Positions 1 to 7,722 of a stretch of DNA of 64,000 nucleotides are shown in pieces. A program made the translations under genes and the position numbers. The notes under the pieces are model-generated. The model ran no database searches, was not told the DNA's origin, and saw only the letters and a program-made list of their open reading frames with translations. The DNA lies in assembly GCA_015075375.1 (NCBI GenBank), contig JABTUM010000004.1:1-64000 (forward strand), given 5' to 3'. Source of the stretch: Planctomycetota bacterium (GTDB lineage Bacteria > Planctomycetota > SZUA-567 > H5-PLA8). Numbering within the stretch: position 1 is the first letter of the stretch; every line of letters starts with the position of its first letter.

Positions 1-1
1 T

Positions 2-601
2 GTCCTGCGCCACGGTCCCGTGGACGCGCTGCGCTTGCGACAACCAGGCGCGGCATCGGGCGAGGCGCCGGCCAAAGAATGCCCGCAATGCCGCTCCGTG
101 ATCGCCACGGGGTACGCCGTCTGCCCGGACTGCGGGTTCGAGTTCCCGCGCCAGAGTTCCAAGCACGAGCCCAAGGCATCCTCGGCGGGGATACTGACGG
201 GCCAAGTCACCGAGACCACCTACCCCGTACGTGCGGTCCGCTACTACGTCCACGCCAAGCGCGGCGCACCGCCCGACGCGCCGCGAAGCATGCGCGTGGA
301 GTACCAACTTGGCTGGCAACGCTATCAATCCGAATGGATCTGCTTCGAGCACGACGGCTTCGCGCGGCAGAAAGCCGAAGCGTGGTGGCGTAAGCGCTCG
401 TCGGAGCCGGTTCCCGAGACCGCCGACGCCGGCGTCGCGCTGGCGGAGTCCGGCGCGTTGAGCGTAACGCGCGCCATCGTGGTCCGATCCGTCGCGGGTG
501 AAGAGTTCGACCGCATCGTCGGCTACGAGCTGGACACGCCGACCGATGCCCACACCGAGCCCGAGTACGTGCCGGCGGACGATGATGTCGCACCCTTTTG
601 A
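2..601 (+). CDS. C-terminal part of phage DEAD/DEAH-type helicase with zinc ribbon (partial)
   Basis: The reading frame is open from the window edge, so the gene starts outside. The visible part begins with LRHGPVDA, which resembles the end of the helicase core in phage DEAD/DEAH helicases. A zinc ribbon with two CPxC pairs (CPQC and CPDC, about ten residues apart) follows. The tail has a WICFEHDGFARQKAEAWW segment that I associate with C-terminal extensions of such phage helicases. The GTG at 20 is an internal codon and probably not the start. It lies just upstream of the primase-helicase gene and would unwind DNA during phage replication. The family call rests on C-terminal motifs only, because the ATPase motifs are not in the window. 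Confidence 0.6.
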   Translation, partial: VLRHGPVDALRLRQPGAASGEAPAKECPQCRSVIATGYAVCPDCGFEFPRQSSKHEPKASSAGILTGQVTETTYPVRAVRYYVHAKRGAPPDAPRSMRVEYQLGWQRYQSEWICFEHDGFARQKAEAWWRKRSSEPVPETADAGVALAESGALSVTRAIVVRSVAGEEFDRIVGYELDTPTDAHTEPEYVPADDDVAPF

Positions 602-619
602 TGGACGCAAATAGGATGA

Positions 620-2485
620 GTGATGCTCGATCTGACCGATCTGCCCACCGCTGCGCGGTACTACGCCGAGTTGGGCTACCCGGTCTTTCCGTGCATTCCC
701 GGCACCAAAAAGCCGCTGACCAAGCACGGATTCCGCAACGCCTCAACCAACCTGGACCGCGTGGAGGCATGGTGGACGGAGCATCCTCAAGCGAATATCG
801 GGATCGCGACGGATGGTCTGCTGATCTTGGACATCGACGGCCGAGACAACCCCTGGCTCAAAGGGGACGAACGGCTTGCCAAGCTCGCCTGCGGTCCCGT
901 TTCAATCACGCCTCGTGGCGGAGTCCATCATGTATTTCGGCAACCCAAGGGAAAAGCTTGGCGCTGCACGCAGAGCAGCTTGGCCCCCTTCGTGGATACA
1001 CGCGCGGACGGCGGGTATTTCATGGCCCCGCCTTCGCAGGCCGAGGGAGACACCTATCGCTGGCAACCGACCTTCGTATTGACCGAACCACCGGACAAGC
1101 TACCCGAGCCGCCGGCTTGGCTGGTGGAGATGCTCGATACTCTACCCGACGAAGAGCGCACGCCGACCGTGGCCGGCAATCCGATCCCCACTGGCCAACG
1201 CAACGCGACGCTCGCGCGGTTGGCTGGCACCATGCGCCGGGCCGGGATGACCCAGGCGGAGATGCTGGCGGCGCTGTCGCAGGCGAACCAGGACCGCTGC
1301 CAACCGCCCCTGGAATCGGCCGAGGTCCAGCGCGTTGCTCTATCCATTGCGCGTTACGCGCCGGATGAGATCACCGTCGCGCTGATTGAGGACCATTATG
1401 GCCAGACAGTCGGCCGAGACGACGCCACGCTGTTCTCGCCCGCGCATGCCATTTGCCAAACACACCCGCGGATGCGAACGCCGGTGATTCACGGGTTGTT
1501 GCGTGAGGGCGAGACGATGAACGTCATTGCCGCCCCAAAGGCAGGCAAGTCTTGGCTTGTTCACGACTTGGCGCTCTCGGTGGCGACGGGAAAAGCGTGG
1601 CTGGGGTATCCCGTGGAGGCGGGCCGTGTCCTGCATATCGACAACGAGCTGCATACCGAGACGCTCGCCAGCCGCATCAAGCAAGTCTCTCAGGCCATGC
1701 CGCTCAACGAGGCGCAATGGAGGGACGCTTACTACGTCCGCTCCATGCGCGGCCAGCTTGAAGACCTTTTCCGCATGGAGGCGTACTTCAACGCGCTGCC
1801 CGAGAGCTACTTCAAGCTGATCATCCTGGATGCGTTCTACCGGTTCATGCCGCGCGAGATGGACGAGAACGACAACGGCACGATGGCCAATCTCTACAAC
1901 CTGATTGATCGTTTCGCGCGCCGCTTGCGCGTGGCGTTCGTGCTGATTCACCACACCACCAAGGGCGTGCAGTCGGGGAAAAGCGTCACGGACGTGGGCG
2001 CGGGCGCCGGGGCGCAGTCGCGCGCGGCCGACTGCCATTTGGTGCTGCGCCCGCATCAACAGGACGGCTGCCTCGTCGTCGAGGCCGTGACGCGGTCCTG
2101 GCCGTCGCCGATGCCGTTCGTGATCCGGCAGGCGTTTCCGCTGTGGCATCCCGACCCGGCGCTTGATCCGGCGGACTTGAAGAAGCCGGATGACTATGCG
2201 CGGAACCGCCCGTCGAAGCGGGAGTCGCCCCAGGAAGCCGAACCGGAATTCGAAGACGAATGGACCCTTGAGCGGTTCGTCGCGGCCTTTGTAGGAGAAG
2301 AGCCCCGCATGCGAGCCTCGATTCAAGCGGCGGCCAACGGGAAGGGCATGACCGACCACCAGACAGGGAAGCTGCTTGAGAAGTCCGAAGCCTGCGGCTT
2401 GGTGCACCGCTGGACGCTCGACCGTAATCGCGCTGGGTATGCCACCCGGCCTCAACCCCGTTTGCTTCCGGAGCAACCGCAATGA
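620..2485 (+). CDS. Bifunctional primase-polymerase / RecA-type helicase replication protein
   Basis: This protein of about 620 residues should prime and unwind DNA at the phage origin. Residues 10-170 match the prim-pol (PF09250) fold: the acidic DID pair is at 71-73 and the conserved TPRGGVHHVF strand is near 98-106. A helical PriCT-like segment spans about 190-250. A RepA/AAA_25-type RecA ATPase follows, with Walker A APKAGKS at 305-311 and a Walker B-like LIILDAF near 400. A basic, charged tail of about 100 residues ends the protein. GTG at 620 and ATG at 623 are adjacent possible starts, preceded by AGGATG. Its stop overlaps the next start by 4 bases, so the two are probably translated together. 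Confidence 0.85.
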   Translation: MMLDLTDLPTAARYYAELGYPVFPCIPGTKKPLTKHGFRNASTNLDRVEAWWTEHPQANIGIATDGLLILDIDGRDNPWLKGDERLAKLACGPVSITPRGGVHHVFRQPKGKAWRCTQSSLAPFVDTRADGGYFMAPPSQAEGDTYRWQPTFVLTEPPDKLPEPPAWLVEMLDTLPDEERTPTVAGNPIPTGQRNATLARLAGTMRRAGMTQAEMLAALSQANQDRCQPPLESAEVQRVALSIARYAPDEITVALIEDHYGQTVGRDDATLFSPAHAICQTHPRMRTPVIHGLLREGETMNVIAAPKAGKSWLVHDLALSVATGKAWLGYPVEAGRVLHIDNELHTETLASRIKQVSQAMPLNEAQWRDAYYVRSMRGQLEDLFRMEAYFNALPESYFKLIILDAFYRFMPREMDENDNGTMANLYNLIDRFARRLRVAFVLIHHTTKGVQSGKSVTDVGAGAGAQSRAADCHLVLRPHQQDGCLVVEAVTRSWPSPMPFVIRQAFPLWHPDPALDPADLKKPDDYARNRPSKRESPQEAEPEFEDEWTLERFVAAFVGEEPRMRASIQAAANGKGMTDHQTGKLLEKSEACGLVHRWTLDRNRAGYATRPQPRLLPEQPQ

Positions 2486-3096
2486 AGCCGCAGACGCTTA
2501 TGGCGCGCCTTTGGCTGGCCTCCCGCGCGGCTTTGCCTGTTTGGGTCGCTTTGGAGGCGATCGCCGCCGCCAAGGGCCGTAAACGCTTCTACGTCAAGCG
2601 CACCACGCTGGCTCGCCTGACGGGCATCGGGCGCATGGCCACGCTCTCGCGCGTGCTCGGCATCCTGGATCGCTATCGCGTTTTGGAACGCAAGACCAAG
2701 ACCCGCCGCTTGGCCAACGGGGCCACGTATTCGCGTATCCAGGTCAAGCTTCTGCTTAGTGTAGCGGGTAGTGCGTCACATCCGATTTTCAGTGCTACGC
2801 ATGCGAGGACGCAGCTAGTGCTACAGCATGCGCCGCATAGTGACGCGGTTAGTGCGTCTAGCGGCCATAGTGATGCAGTAAGTGCTACGCGGCATAGTGA
2901 CGCAGTAAGTGCTCCGATCCCCGTAGGGGATAGGCGCGAAAACGCGCGCGCCTATTTTCCCTCCGTGGATCGCCGCTCCGCGCCGACGGCTGACGCCGCC
3001 GGATCGTGCGCGGCGTCCGCGTCCGCTGAAGCTCCCGCTCCCGCCGCGACGACCGGCCCTGTCGGCTTGGAGCGGCGGCAAAAAGAAAACTCTTAA
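2482..3096 (+). CDS. Winged-helix-like replication protein with low-complexity tail (lambda O-like position)
   Basis: A 204-residue protein. Residues 20-90 are rich in short helices (ALEAIAAAKG, TLARLTGIGR, LSRVLGILDRYRVLERK), which suits a winged-helix DNA-binding domain like those in phage replication initiators. The second half is low-complexity Ala/Ser/Pro sequence in which HSDAVSA recurs three times. These peptide repeats are the translation of DNA repeats at 2755-2912. The gene starts by ATGA overlap inside the primase-helicase stop. Its place after the helicase-primase and the internal repeats recall phage lambda O, which carries ori iterons in its own gene. The initiator role is inferred from position and repeats, and no family was identified with certainty. 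Confidence 0.55.
   Translation: MKPQTLMARLWLASRAALPVWVALEAIAAAKGRKRFYVKRTTLARLTGIGRMATLSRVLGILDRYRVLERKTKTRRLANGATYSRIQVKLLLSVAGSASHPIFSATHARTQLVLQHAPHSDAVSASSGHSDAVSATRHSDAVSAPIPVGDRRENARAYFPSVDRRSAPTADAAGSCAASASAEAPAPAATTGPVGLERRQKENS
2755..2912 (+). repeat. Iteron-like direct repeats inside the winged-helix gene, candidate phage origin
   Basis: Three near-identical 20-base direct repeats with consensus CATAGTGAYGCRGTWAGTGC lie at 2836-2855, 2866-2885 and 2893-2912. Degenerate copies are at 2755-2774 (16 of 20 matches to the first copy) and 2802-2821 (12 of 20). Start-to-start spacing of the good copies is 30 and 27 bases, close to three helical turns. Just downstream is a 9-base inverted repeat (2930-2938 with 2947-2955) and then an A/T-rich stretch at 3077-3128. 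Iterons followed by an A/T-rich unwinding region inside an initiator gene is the lambda ori layout, so an origin is a reasonable inference. The repeats could also be an operator array. Confidence 0.5.
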
Positions 3097-3366
3097 GAAA
3101 AGAATCGCACGATGAAAAATTTTTGCTGTCGCAGAGTCGCAAGGTGTCGCAGAGCCGTTCCGCGACAAGCACGCATTGCGTGTAGTTGGAAACACTGGGT
3201 AGTCGTTAGCAAAGCCACGGGTCCTCCCGTGCAAACCGCATGCCAAAACCGATCCCGGACCCCTCGCACCCCTGACTTATATTTCTTTCCATCCACACGC
3301 ATTCCGAACACGCGCCCAAGCGCGTGCGCTTCAAGTGCTTCTCACGCAACCCCACGGAGGTGGAGC
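3097..3366. other. Intergenic region with A/T-rich tract upstream of the ParB-like gene
   Basis: No convincing gene lies in these 270 bases. An open frame runs back to 3112 from the ParB-like gene, but that segment is Cys/Arg/Ser-rich with no conserved look, and the strong ribosome site is at 3367. The first 30 bases continue the A/T-rich tract that follows the iteron-like repeats. The rest is unstructured sequence that may carry the promoter of the downstream operon; no clear -35/-10 pair was seen. Confidence 0.4.
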
Positions 3367-4023
3367 ATGTCCAAGCCCAAACTCAGACTCGAATGGATCG
3401 AATCGGGCAGCCTCGACGAGAACCCGCTCAACTGGCGCAGGCATAGCCCCGAGCAACTCCAGTCCATCCGCGATTTGTTGAGTGACCCGGATGTCGGCTG
3501 GGCGGGTGCGTGCCTTTACAACGAGCGGACCAAGCGCCTCATCGACGGGCATGCGCGCAAATCGGTTTCAGACCCCAAGCAGCTCGTGCCCGTGCTTGTG
3601 GGCGAGTGGAGCGAAGAGGCCGAGAAGAAAATCCTCGCCACGCTCGACCCCGTGGGCGCGATGGCGCAGGGCGACGCCGAAGCCTACGCCACGCTCGTGG
3701 AAATGGTTCAGGCCGAGTCGCTGTGGGTGCGCGACCTGATCCACAATACGCAAGCGGCGCTGCTGGCCACCGAGGACGGAGCGGACGAGACCGAACCGCA
3801 AGCCTCGGCCGTGCTGCCCCAGATGGAGTGCCAGCCGTTCGAGCACTACGACTATCTCATGCTGCTCTTCCGTAACGAGCAGGACTTCCAGCAAGCCTGC
3901 GAGCGCCTGGGCATCCAGCGCGTGCAGGTCACCTACCCCGGCGGCAAGCAGAAGATCGGCTTGGGCCGCTGCATCGACGGCATGAAGGCCCTGAAGACCC
4001 TCACGGCAGGAGGCGCGCAATGA
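3367..4023 (+). CDS. ParB/sulfiredoxin-fold N-terminal domain protein
   Basis: A 218-residue protein. The first 100 residues have the ParB N-terminal pattern: ENPLNWRRHSPEQLQSIRDLL, then LYNERTKRLIDGHARKSV (the GHAR box, analogous to G-[HE]-R-R), then VPVLVGEWSEEAEKKILATLDPVGAMA. Phage proteins of this type act as nucleases, CTPase-like DNA-binding proteins or parts of base-modification operons. The rest is acidic, ending in a small domain around the LLFRNEQDFQQACERLGI segment. ATG at 3367 is preceded by GGAGGTGGAG, which makes it the clear start. The stop overlaps the next gene's ATG (ATGA), tying it to the glycosyltransferase. Whether it cuts DNA cannot be told from the sequence. Confidence 0.75.
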   Translation: MSKPKLRLEWIESGSLDENPLNWRRHSPEQLQSIRDLLSDPDVGWAGACLYNERTKRLIDGHARKSVSDPKQLVPVLVGEWSEEAEKKILATLDPVGAMAQGDAEAYATLVEMVQAESLWVRDLIHNTQAALLATEDGADETEPQASAVLPQMECQPFEHYDYLMLLFRNEQDFQQACERLGIQRVQVTYPGGKQKIGLGRCIDGMKALKTLTAGGAQ

Positions 4024-4727
4024 AAATCGTGATCCCTTCCAAAGGCCGCGCGAACACCTTGTCCGAAAAAGCGCTCAGGCTCTTTCCCGACGCGCTGGTC
4101 TGTGTGGGCGAGAGCGAAGTCGAGCCGTATCGCAAGGTCTCCCCCAACCTGCTCGTACATCCCGATTCCGTCACCGGCATCGGTCCGATCCGGCAATGGA
4201 TACTGGATCACGTGGCCGATCCCTGTGTGGTCCAGGTGGACGACGACGTGACGCATGTTTACAGCCAGGTCGGGTTCCACAAACGGCGCATCGAAGACCC
4301 CGATACGGCGCGGGCCATCGTCGAGCGGCTCGCGATCCTGGCGCAGGACGCCGGTGCGCGCGTCTTCGGCTTCCAACAAGCCGCGCGTCCGTTGAGCTAC
4401 GCCAACTTCCGGCCGTTCTCGCTCAACACCTGGGTCGGCGGGATCGTAGGGATCATCGGGCGCGAGCTGCGCTACGACACGTCGCTCCTGCTTCGGGCGG
4501 ATATTGACTTCTGCCTCCAGTCGCTCATGCGCGACCGGTTCGTCCTGGTGGACGGGCGATACTCCTTCATCCATACCCGGTTCGCCGGCAAGGGCGGGAA
4601 CGCTACCCACCGTTCGGCCGAACGCCACGCCCGAGAGATCGCCTACCTTAAGCGGAAGTGGGGACCGTTCCTGGAGGAAGTCCAGGCCAAGGGCACCACG
4701 CGGTTGGTGTTGAAGGTCCGGCGCTGA
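4020..4727 (+). CDS. GT-A-fold glycosyltransferase, TET-associated (TAGT) type
   Basis: A 235-residue protein beginning MKIVIPSKGRANTL, the typical first strand of small phage GT-A glycosyltransferases. A DDD metal-binding motif sits in VVQVDDDV near residues 73-77. Conserved-looking segments include FGFQQAARP, GGIVGIIGRELRYD and the acidic ADIDFCLQ stretch. The best match I know is the TET/JBP-associated glycosyltransferase (TAGT) group, which attaches sugars to oxidised bases in phage DNA. Coupling to a ParB-like gene by ATGA overlap fits known hypermodification operons. No TET/JBP oxygenase is visible in the window; it could lie to the left. The substrate is unknown. Confidence 0.6.
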   Translation: MKIVIPSKGRANTLSEKALRLFPDALVCVGESEVEPYRKVSPNLLVHPDSVTGIGPIRQWILDHVADPCVVQVDDDVTHVYSQVGFHKRRIEDPDTARAIVERLAILAQDAGARVFGFQQAARPLSYANFRPFSLNTWVGGIVGIIGRELRYDTSLLLRADIDFCLQSLMRDRFVLVDGRYSFIHTRFAGKGGNATHRSAERHAREIAYLKRKWGPFLEEVQAKGTTRLVLKVRR

Positions 4728-4933
4728 CCTCACCTCGTAAACGGCCGAGAATGGGTCACGCGAACCGACGATCCCGGTCACCTTGCTGACCATTCGGGTC
4801 ACCGGGCCTTCGAGGCCGACGTTCTAAAGGCTTATCCCATCAAGTCCTGCTCATTCGGTTAATCGGCTCGCGGTTAGCCGTCTATTTGCCTCTCTATTTT
4901 CCAACGGAATTTGGGGACTTCGAGGGAAACCGA

Positions 4934-5860
4934 ATGAAAGCCGCACCTTCCAGCCGAGTCTTCGAGATGCTCGCCGAGGAACTGAAAGACTTCCTCAAGA
5001 CCACGGTGGACGCCGAGACGGTCGAGCGGATCGTGGACGAGCGGATCACCCAAGCCAAGCTGCCGCGCCCGATTGAGGTGCGCATGGGTGGCGAGGTGGT
5101 CGGGACGCTCGCCGAACGGCCGCACTACCTGTTCGACCGCCTCATGGACCTCGTGAACGAGGGGCAGCGTAACCTCCTGATGGTCGGACCGGCCGGGTCG
5201 GGCAAGACGACCTTGGCCAAGAACCTCGCCCAAGCGCTGGGCCTGGAGTTCGGGTTCCTGTCGCTATCGGCGGGAGTCAGCGAGACGCACCTCTTCGGAC
5301 GGGTGCTCCCGCAGCAGGACGGCAGTTGGCAGTACAAGCCCAGCCGCTTCGTGGAAATTTACGAGCGCGGCGGGGTCTTCCTGCTCGACGAGATAGACGC
5401 CGCCGACCCCAACGTGATGGTCGCGATCAACGCGGCCTTGGCCAACGGCATGCTCGCCAATCCCAACGGGCCGCTTCACGAGCGCCACGAACGGACCTAC
5501 ATCCTGGCCGCGGCCAATACCTGGGGCCGGGGCGGCGATCATCAGTACGTGGGCCGTAACGCCCTGGACGCGGCCACGCTGGACCGCTTCGTCCTCTCCA
5601 CGCTGCACGTGGATTACGACGCCGACCTCGAATCCGATCTAGCCTTGGCCTCCCTGTCCTCAGAGCAAGCCCAGCCGCTCCTGGAATGGGTCCAGGACCT
5701 CCGCTCCAGCATCGCGCGGCACAAGATTCGGCGCGTGGCCAGCACGCGGTTGGTCCTCAACGCCATCGCCGCCCTGAAAGCCGGGCGCGACTTGATGGAC
5801 GTCAAGGCGCGCTACTTCCTCGATTGGACCACCGACGAGAAAGCGAAGGTGGGCGCATGA
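4934..5860 (+). CDS. MoxR/AAA_5-type AAA+ ATPase
   Basis: A 308-residue AAA+ protein. Walker A GPAGSGKT is at 85-92, Walker B GGVFLLDEID with the DE pair at 152-153, and a sensor-1 asparagine is in AAANTWGRG near 196. The EIYERGGVFLLDEID context and SETHLFG segment fit the MoxR/CbbQ branch, whose members remodel target proteins with a VWA-type adaptor. An N-terminal 60 residues of helix precede the core. ATG at 4934 has GAGGGA before it; an earlier TTG at 4886 is less likely. The stop overlaps the next start (ATGA), which supports a two-part machine with that protein. The substrate is unknown; phage copies have no settled role. Confidence 0.8.
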   Translation: MKAAPSSRVFEMLAEELKDFLKTTVDAETVERIVDERITQAKLPRPIEVRMGGEVVGTLAERPHYLFDRLMDLVNEGQRNLLMVGPAGSGKTTLAKNLAQALGLEFGFLSLSAGVSETHLFGRVLPQQDGSWQYKPSRFVEIYERGGVFLLDEIDAADPNVMVAINAALANGMLANPNGPLHERHERTYILAAANTWGRGGDHQYVGRNALDAATLDRFVLSTLHVDYDADLESDLALASLSSEQAQPLLEWVQDLRSSIARHKIRRVASTRLVLNAIAALKAGRDLMDVKARYFLDWTTDEKAKVGA

Positions 5861-6993
5861 AATCCCGCCGCATCGCCGCGTTCTATCCGGGCCGCTGCCG
5901 GATCTGCGGCAAGGCCGTGGCCAAGGGCACGGAGATTTTCTTCCGCAAGCACTTCGGCATCCGCTGCCTCGACTGCGGGCCGCACACCGCCGACGACGCA
6001 CGCTTGCCCTCCAAGCGTAAGGGCGTCCGGACCCGACCCGCGCCGAAGCCCGCGCCGACGCCTGCTCCCGAGCCTCCGCGATGGACTTCCTTCAAGGGCG
6101 ACGGGCGGTTCAAGCCGCTGGACGAAGCGCTCGGCTTTGAGGCCCGCAGCCGCGCGGCCCTGGAAGGTTCGGACGGCATCCACCGCATCGAGTACGGCTC
6201 GGTGCGAGAAATCATCGAAGACGCCTTGAGCGACTACGCGCAGAGCGACTCCAACCTGGAGCGACTACGCGAGATTCAGGCCATGGCGTTCAGCGGACAG
6301 GCTTCCTGGAGCCACTACTTCACGCGCGAACGGCTCCTGGAACAGGTCTTCGACCCCTCCCCTGCGCTGCTCCAAGCCGTCGAACGGCTGCGCGACCGCC
6401 TGACCGGAATGCTCGATCTGCCTCAGCGCCCCCGCCGCAAGGTCCGGCGCGGACTCGATTACGGGGACGAGTTGGACGCCGACCGTTGGTTGGCCCGCGA
6501 TCCGTATGCCTGGGAGCGCATGGAGCGCGCCTCCGAGCCGCGCCGGACCTTGACCATCGGCTGCAACGTCTCGGCCCATCACGCGGTGACGCCCGAGCAG
6601 TTGCTTTACCGGGGCGCGGCGGCCGTGGCCCTGACCGATTACCTGACTCAGCAAGGCTGCAACGTGGGACTCTCGCTCTTCAAGGTCTCACTTGATCCTA
6701 CCAACCGGGTGCGGACCGGCATCGTCCGGTGCGAACTCAAAGCGCCCGATAGCCCCCTGGACCTCTCGGCGGTCACCTTCGCGCTCTGTGAGATCGCCTT
6801 CTACCGCTGCGCCGTCGTCATCGCCGGATCGCGCCGCTGGCCCGGCCACCTCTCGAAGGGCCTGGGCAACCCCGTGGCCCTGCCGGCGACCGAGCGCGCC
6901 GCCGTGGACTACCTGATCGATAGCGATGTCTTGGGCGAGGAAGCGGCCCTGAACTGGCTTCGCAAGCACATGGAGGAACCGAAGCATGTTTGA
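5857..6993 (+). CDS. Zinc-ribbon protein with possible degenerate VWA-like domain, partner of the AAA+ ATPase
   Basis: A 378-residue protein. The N-terminus has a zinc site C14-x2-C17 and C37-x2-C40. A Pro/Ala/Arg linker follows (about 48-75). Residues 75-220 are helical with Trp/Tyr-rich elements. About 230-345 alternates strands and helices: RRTLTIGCNVSAHHAV, then GAAAVALTDYLTQQGCNVGLSLF, then VTFALCEIAFYRCAVVIAG. That order resembles a von Willebrand A fold, but the first strand lacks the Asp of the metal site. MoxR ATPases usually pair with VWA proteins, and this gene starts inside the ATPase stop, so I infer a VWA-like adaptor role. An Arg-rich frame continues upstream to 5686, but ATG at 5857 is the sensible start. 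Confidence 0.5.
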   Translation: MKSRRIAAFYPGRCRICGKAVAKGTEIFFRKHFGIRCLDCGPHTADDARLPSKRKGVRTRPAPKPAPTPAPEPPRWTSFKGDGRFKPLDEALGFEARSRAALEGSDGIHRIEYGSVREIIEDALSDYAQSDSNLERLREIQAMAFSGQASWSHYFTRERLLEQVFDPSPALLQAVERLRDRLTGMLDLPQRPRRKVRRGLDYGDELDADRWLARDPYAWERMERASEPRRTLTIGCNVSAHHAVTPEQLLYRGAAAVALTDYLTQQGCNVGLSLFKVSLDPTNRVRTGIVRCELKAPDSPLDLSAVTFALCEIAFYRCAVVIAGSRRWPGHLSKGLGNPVALPATERAAVDYLIDSDVLGEEAALNWLRKHMEEPKHV

Positions 6994-7381
6994 AGACGCA
7001 GACCTGATCCACCGGTACACGCGCAAGCAGGCCATCGAAGACGGCATGCTGGTGGACCTGATGCAGGACGAGACGGCCGAGTTGGTCAAGGAAGCGGGGT
7101 TCACGTTCCCCATCGCCATGACCGCCACGGCCTTTTCGGAAGCGGTCGCGCCCATCGGAGGCGAACTGCCTCCCGGACAAGACCTCAAGGGACGGCTTTG
7201 GGACGTGCTGATGCTGCTACGGGCGGGGATTCGCGCTCTTCCCGAGGGCGAGGACCGCCTGCACTTCCAAGTCGGCGTTTGGGACGGACGAAAGCGCAAG
7301 GTCGTCGCGCTCTGGGCGCTATGTGGCCCCGGAGACGAAGGGGAGCCGGTCATCACCATCATGCTGGAAGGGGAGGATTAA
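6986..7381 (+). CDS. DUF6573 family protein
   Basis: A 131-residue protein whose start, FEDADLIHRYTRKQAIEDGMLVDL, matches the DUF6573 signature found in phage and plasmid genes. The middle contains a TFPIAMTATAFSEAV helix and the end a beta-rich LHFQVGVWDGRKRKVVALWALCGPGD stretch. The family has no known activity. The start overlaps the preceding stop by 8 bases, so it is in the same operon as the AAA+ pair. Nothing in the sequence shows enzymatic residues. Confidence 0.7.
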   Translation: MFEDADLIHRYTRKQAIEDGMLVDLMQDETAELVKEAGFTFPIAMTATAFSEAVAPIGGELPPGQDLKGRLWDVLMLLRAGIRALPEGEDRLHFQVGVWDGRKRKVVALWALCGPGDEGEPVITIMLEGED

Positions 7382-7383
7382 CC

Positions 7384-7722
7384 ATGGAGTTGTGCACGCT
7401 GAAGTACGCCGGACGGAAGTACCGCGTCTCGCTGGTCTCGCTCAAACGAGCGCGCCAGACGGGCAAGCGCGGCGCGAAGAGCTACTCGGTGACCTGCGGC
7501 GCCTTCAAGCGCGACGCGGGGACCGGACGGATGGCCTTCCAGGGATTGGCGCTGGAAGGCGACGTGCCCTTGGTCGAACTGGTGCGCTGGGCGCGCCGCA
7601 AGGGCTTCCTCAAATGGCACCGCGAAGGAGGGCGCAAGAATGTCCGCAACGCTGAGCGCCGAAGCGCTGGATCTGTACCGGCAGCGCCGGGCGGCGGGAG
7701 CCAGCGTAAAGTCGCTGGCTGA
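7384..7722 (+). CDS. Small basic hypothetical protein
   Basis: A 112-residue Lys/Arg-rich protein starting MELCTLKYAGRKYRVSLVSL. I do not recognise a family. The first 75 residues look like a small beta-rich domain (KYAGRKYRVSLVSLKRAR, then RMAFQGLALEG, then a helix VELVRWARRKGFLKW). The last 40 residues lose that character and overlap the next gene by 83 bases, so the tail may be non-essential. ATG at 7384 follows the DUF6573 stop by two bases, and a purine-rich GGAAGGGGAGG stretch inside that gene would serve as its ribosome site. It is likely a DNA- or RNA-binding accessory protein, but this is only a guess from charge. Confidence 0.5.
   Translation: MELCTLKYAGRKYRVSLVSLKRARQTGKRGAKSYSVTCGAFKRDAGTGRMAFQGLALEGDVPLVELVRWARRKGFLKWHREGGRKNVRNAERRSAGSVPAAPGGGSQRKVAG

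Noticed and set aside
20..601. GTG at 20 as the true start of the first gene
   Set aside because: The frame is open to the window edge and reads LRHGPVDA across it, so this is an internal codon of a longer helicase gene.
598..1368. Open frame of 256 codons overlapping the primase-helicase gene
   Set aside because: It is an Arg/Ser/Ala-rich shadow of the gene at 620-2485, with no fold-like pattern.
1340..2482. Long minus-strand frame opposite the primase-helicase
   Set aside because: High GC opens long antisense frames. The sequence is Arg/His/Leu-rich and has no recognisable domain, while the plus strand has clear motifs.
2836..2912. Repeats as a CRISPR array
   Set aside because: The units are separated by only 7-10 bases, are degenerate, and are translated within a gene. 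Iteron or operator is the better reading.
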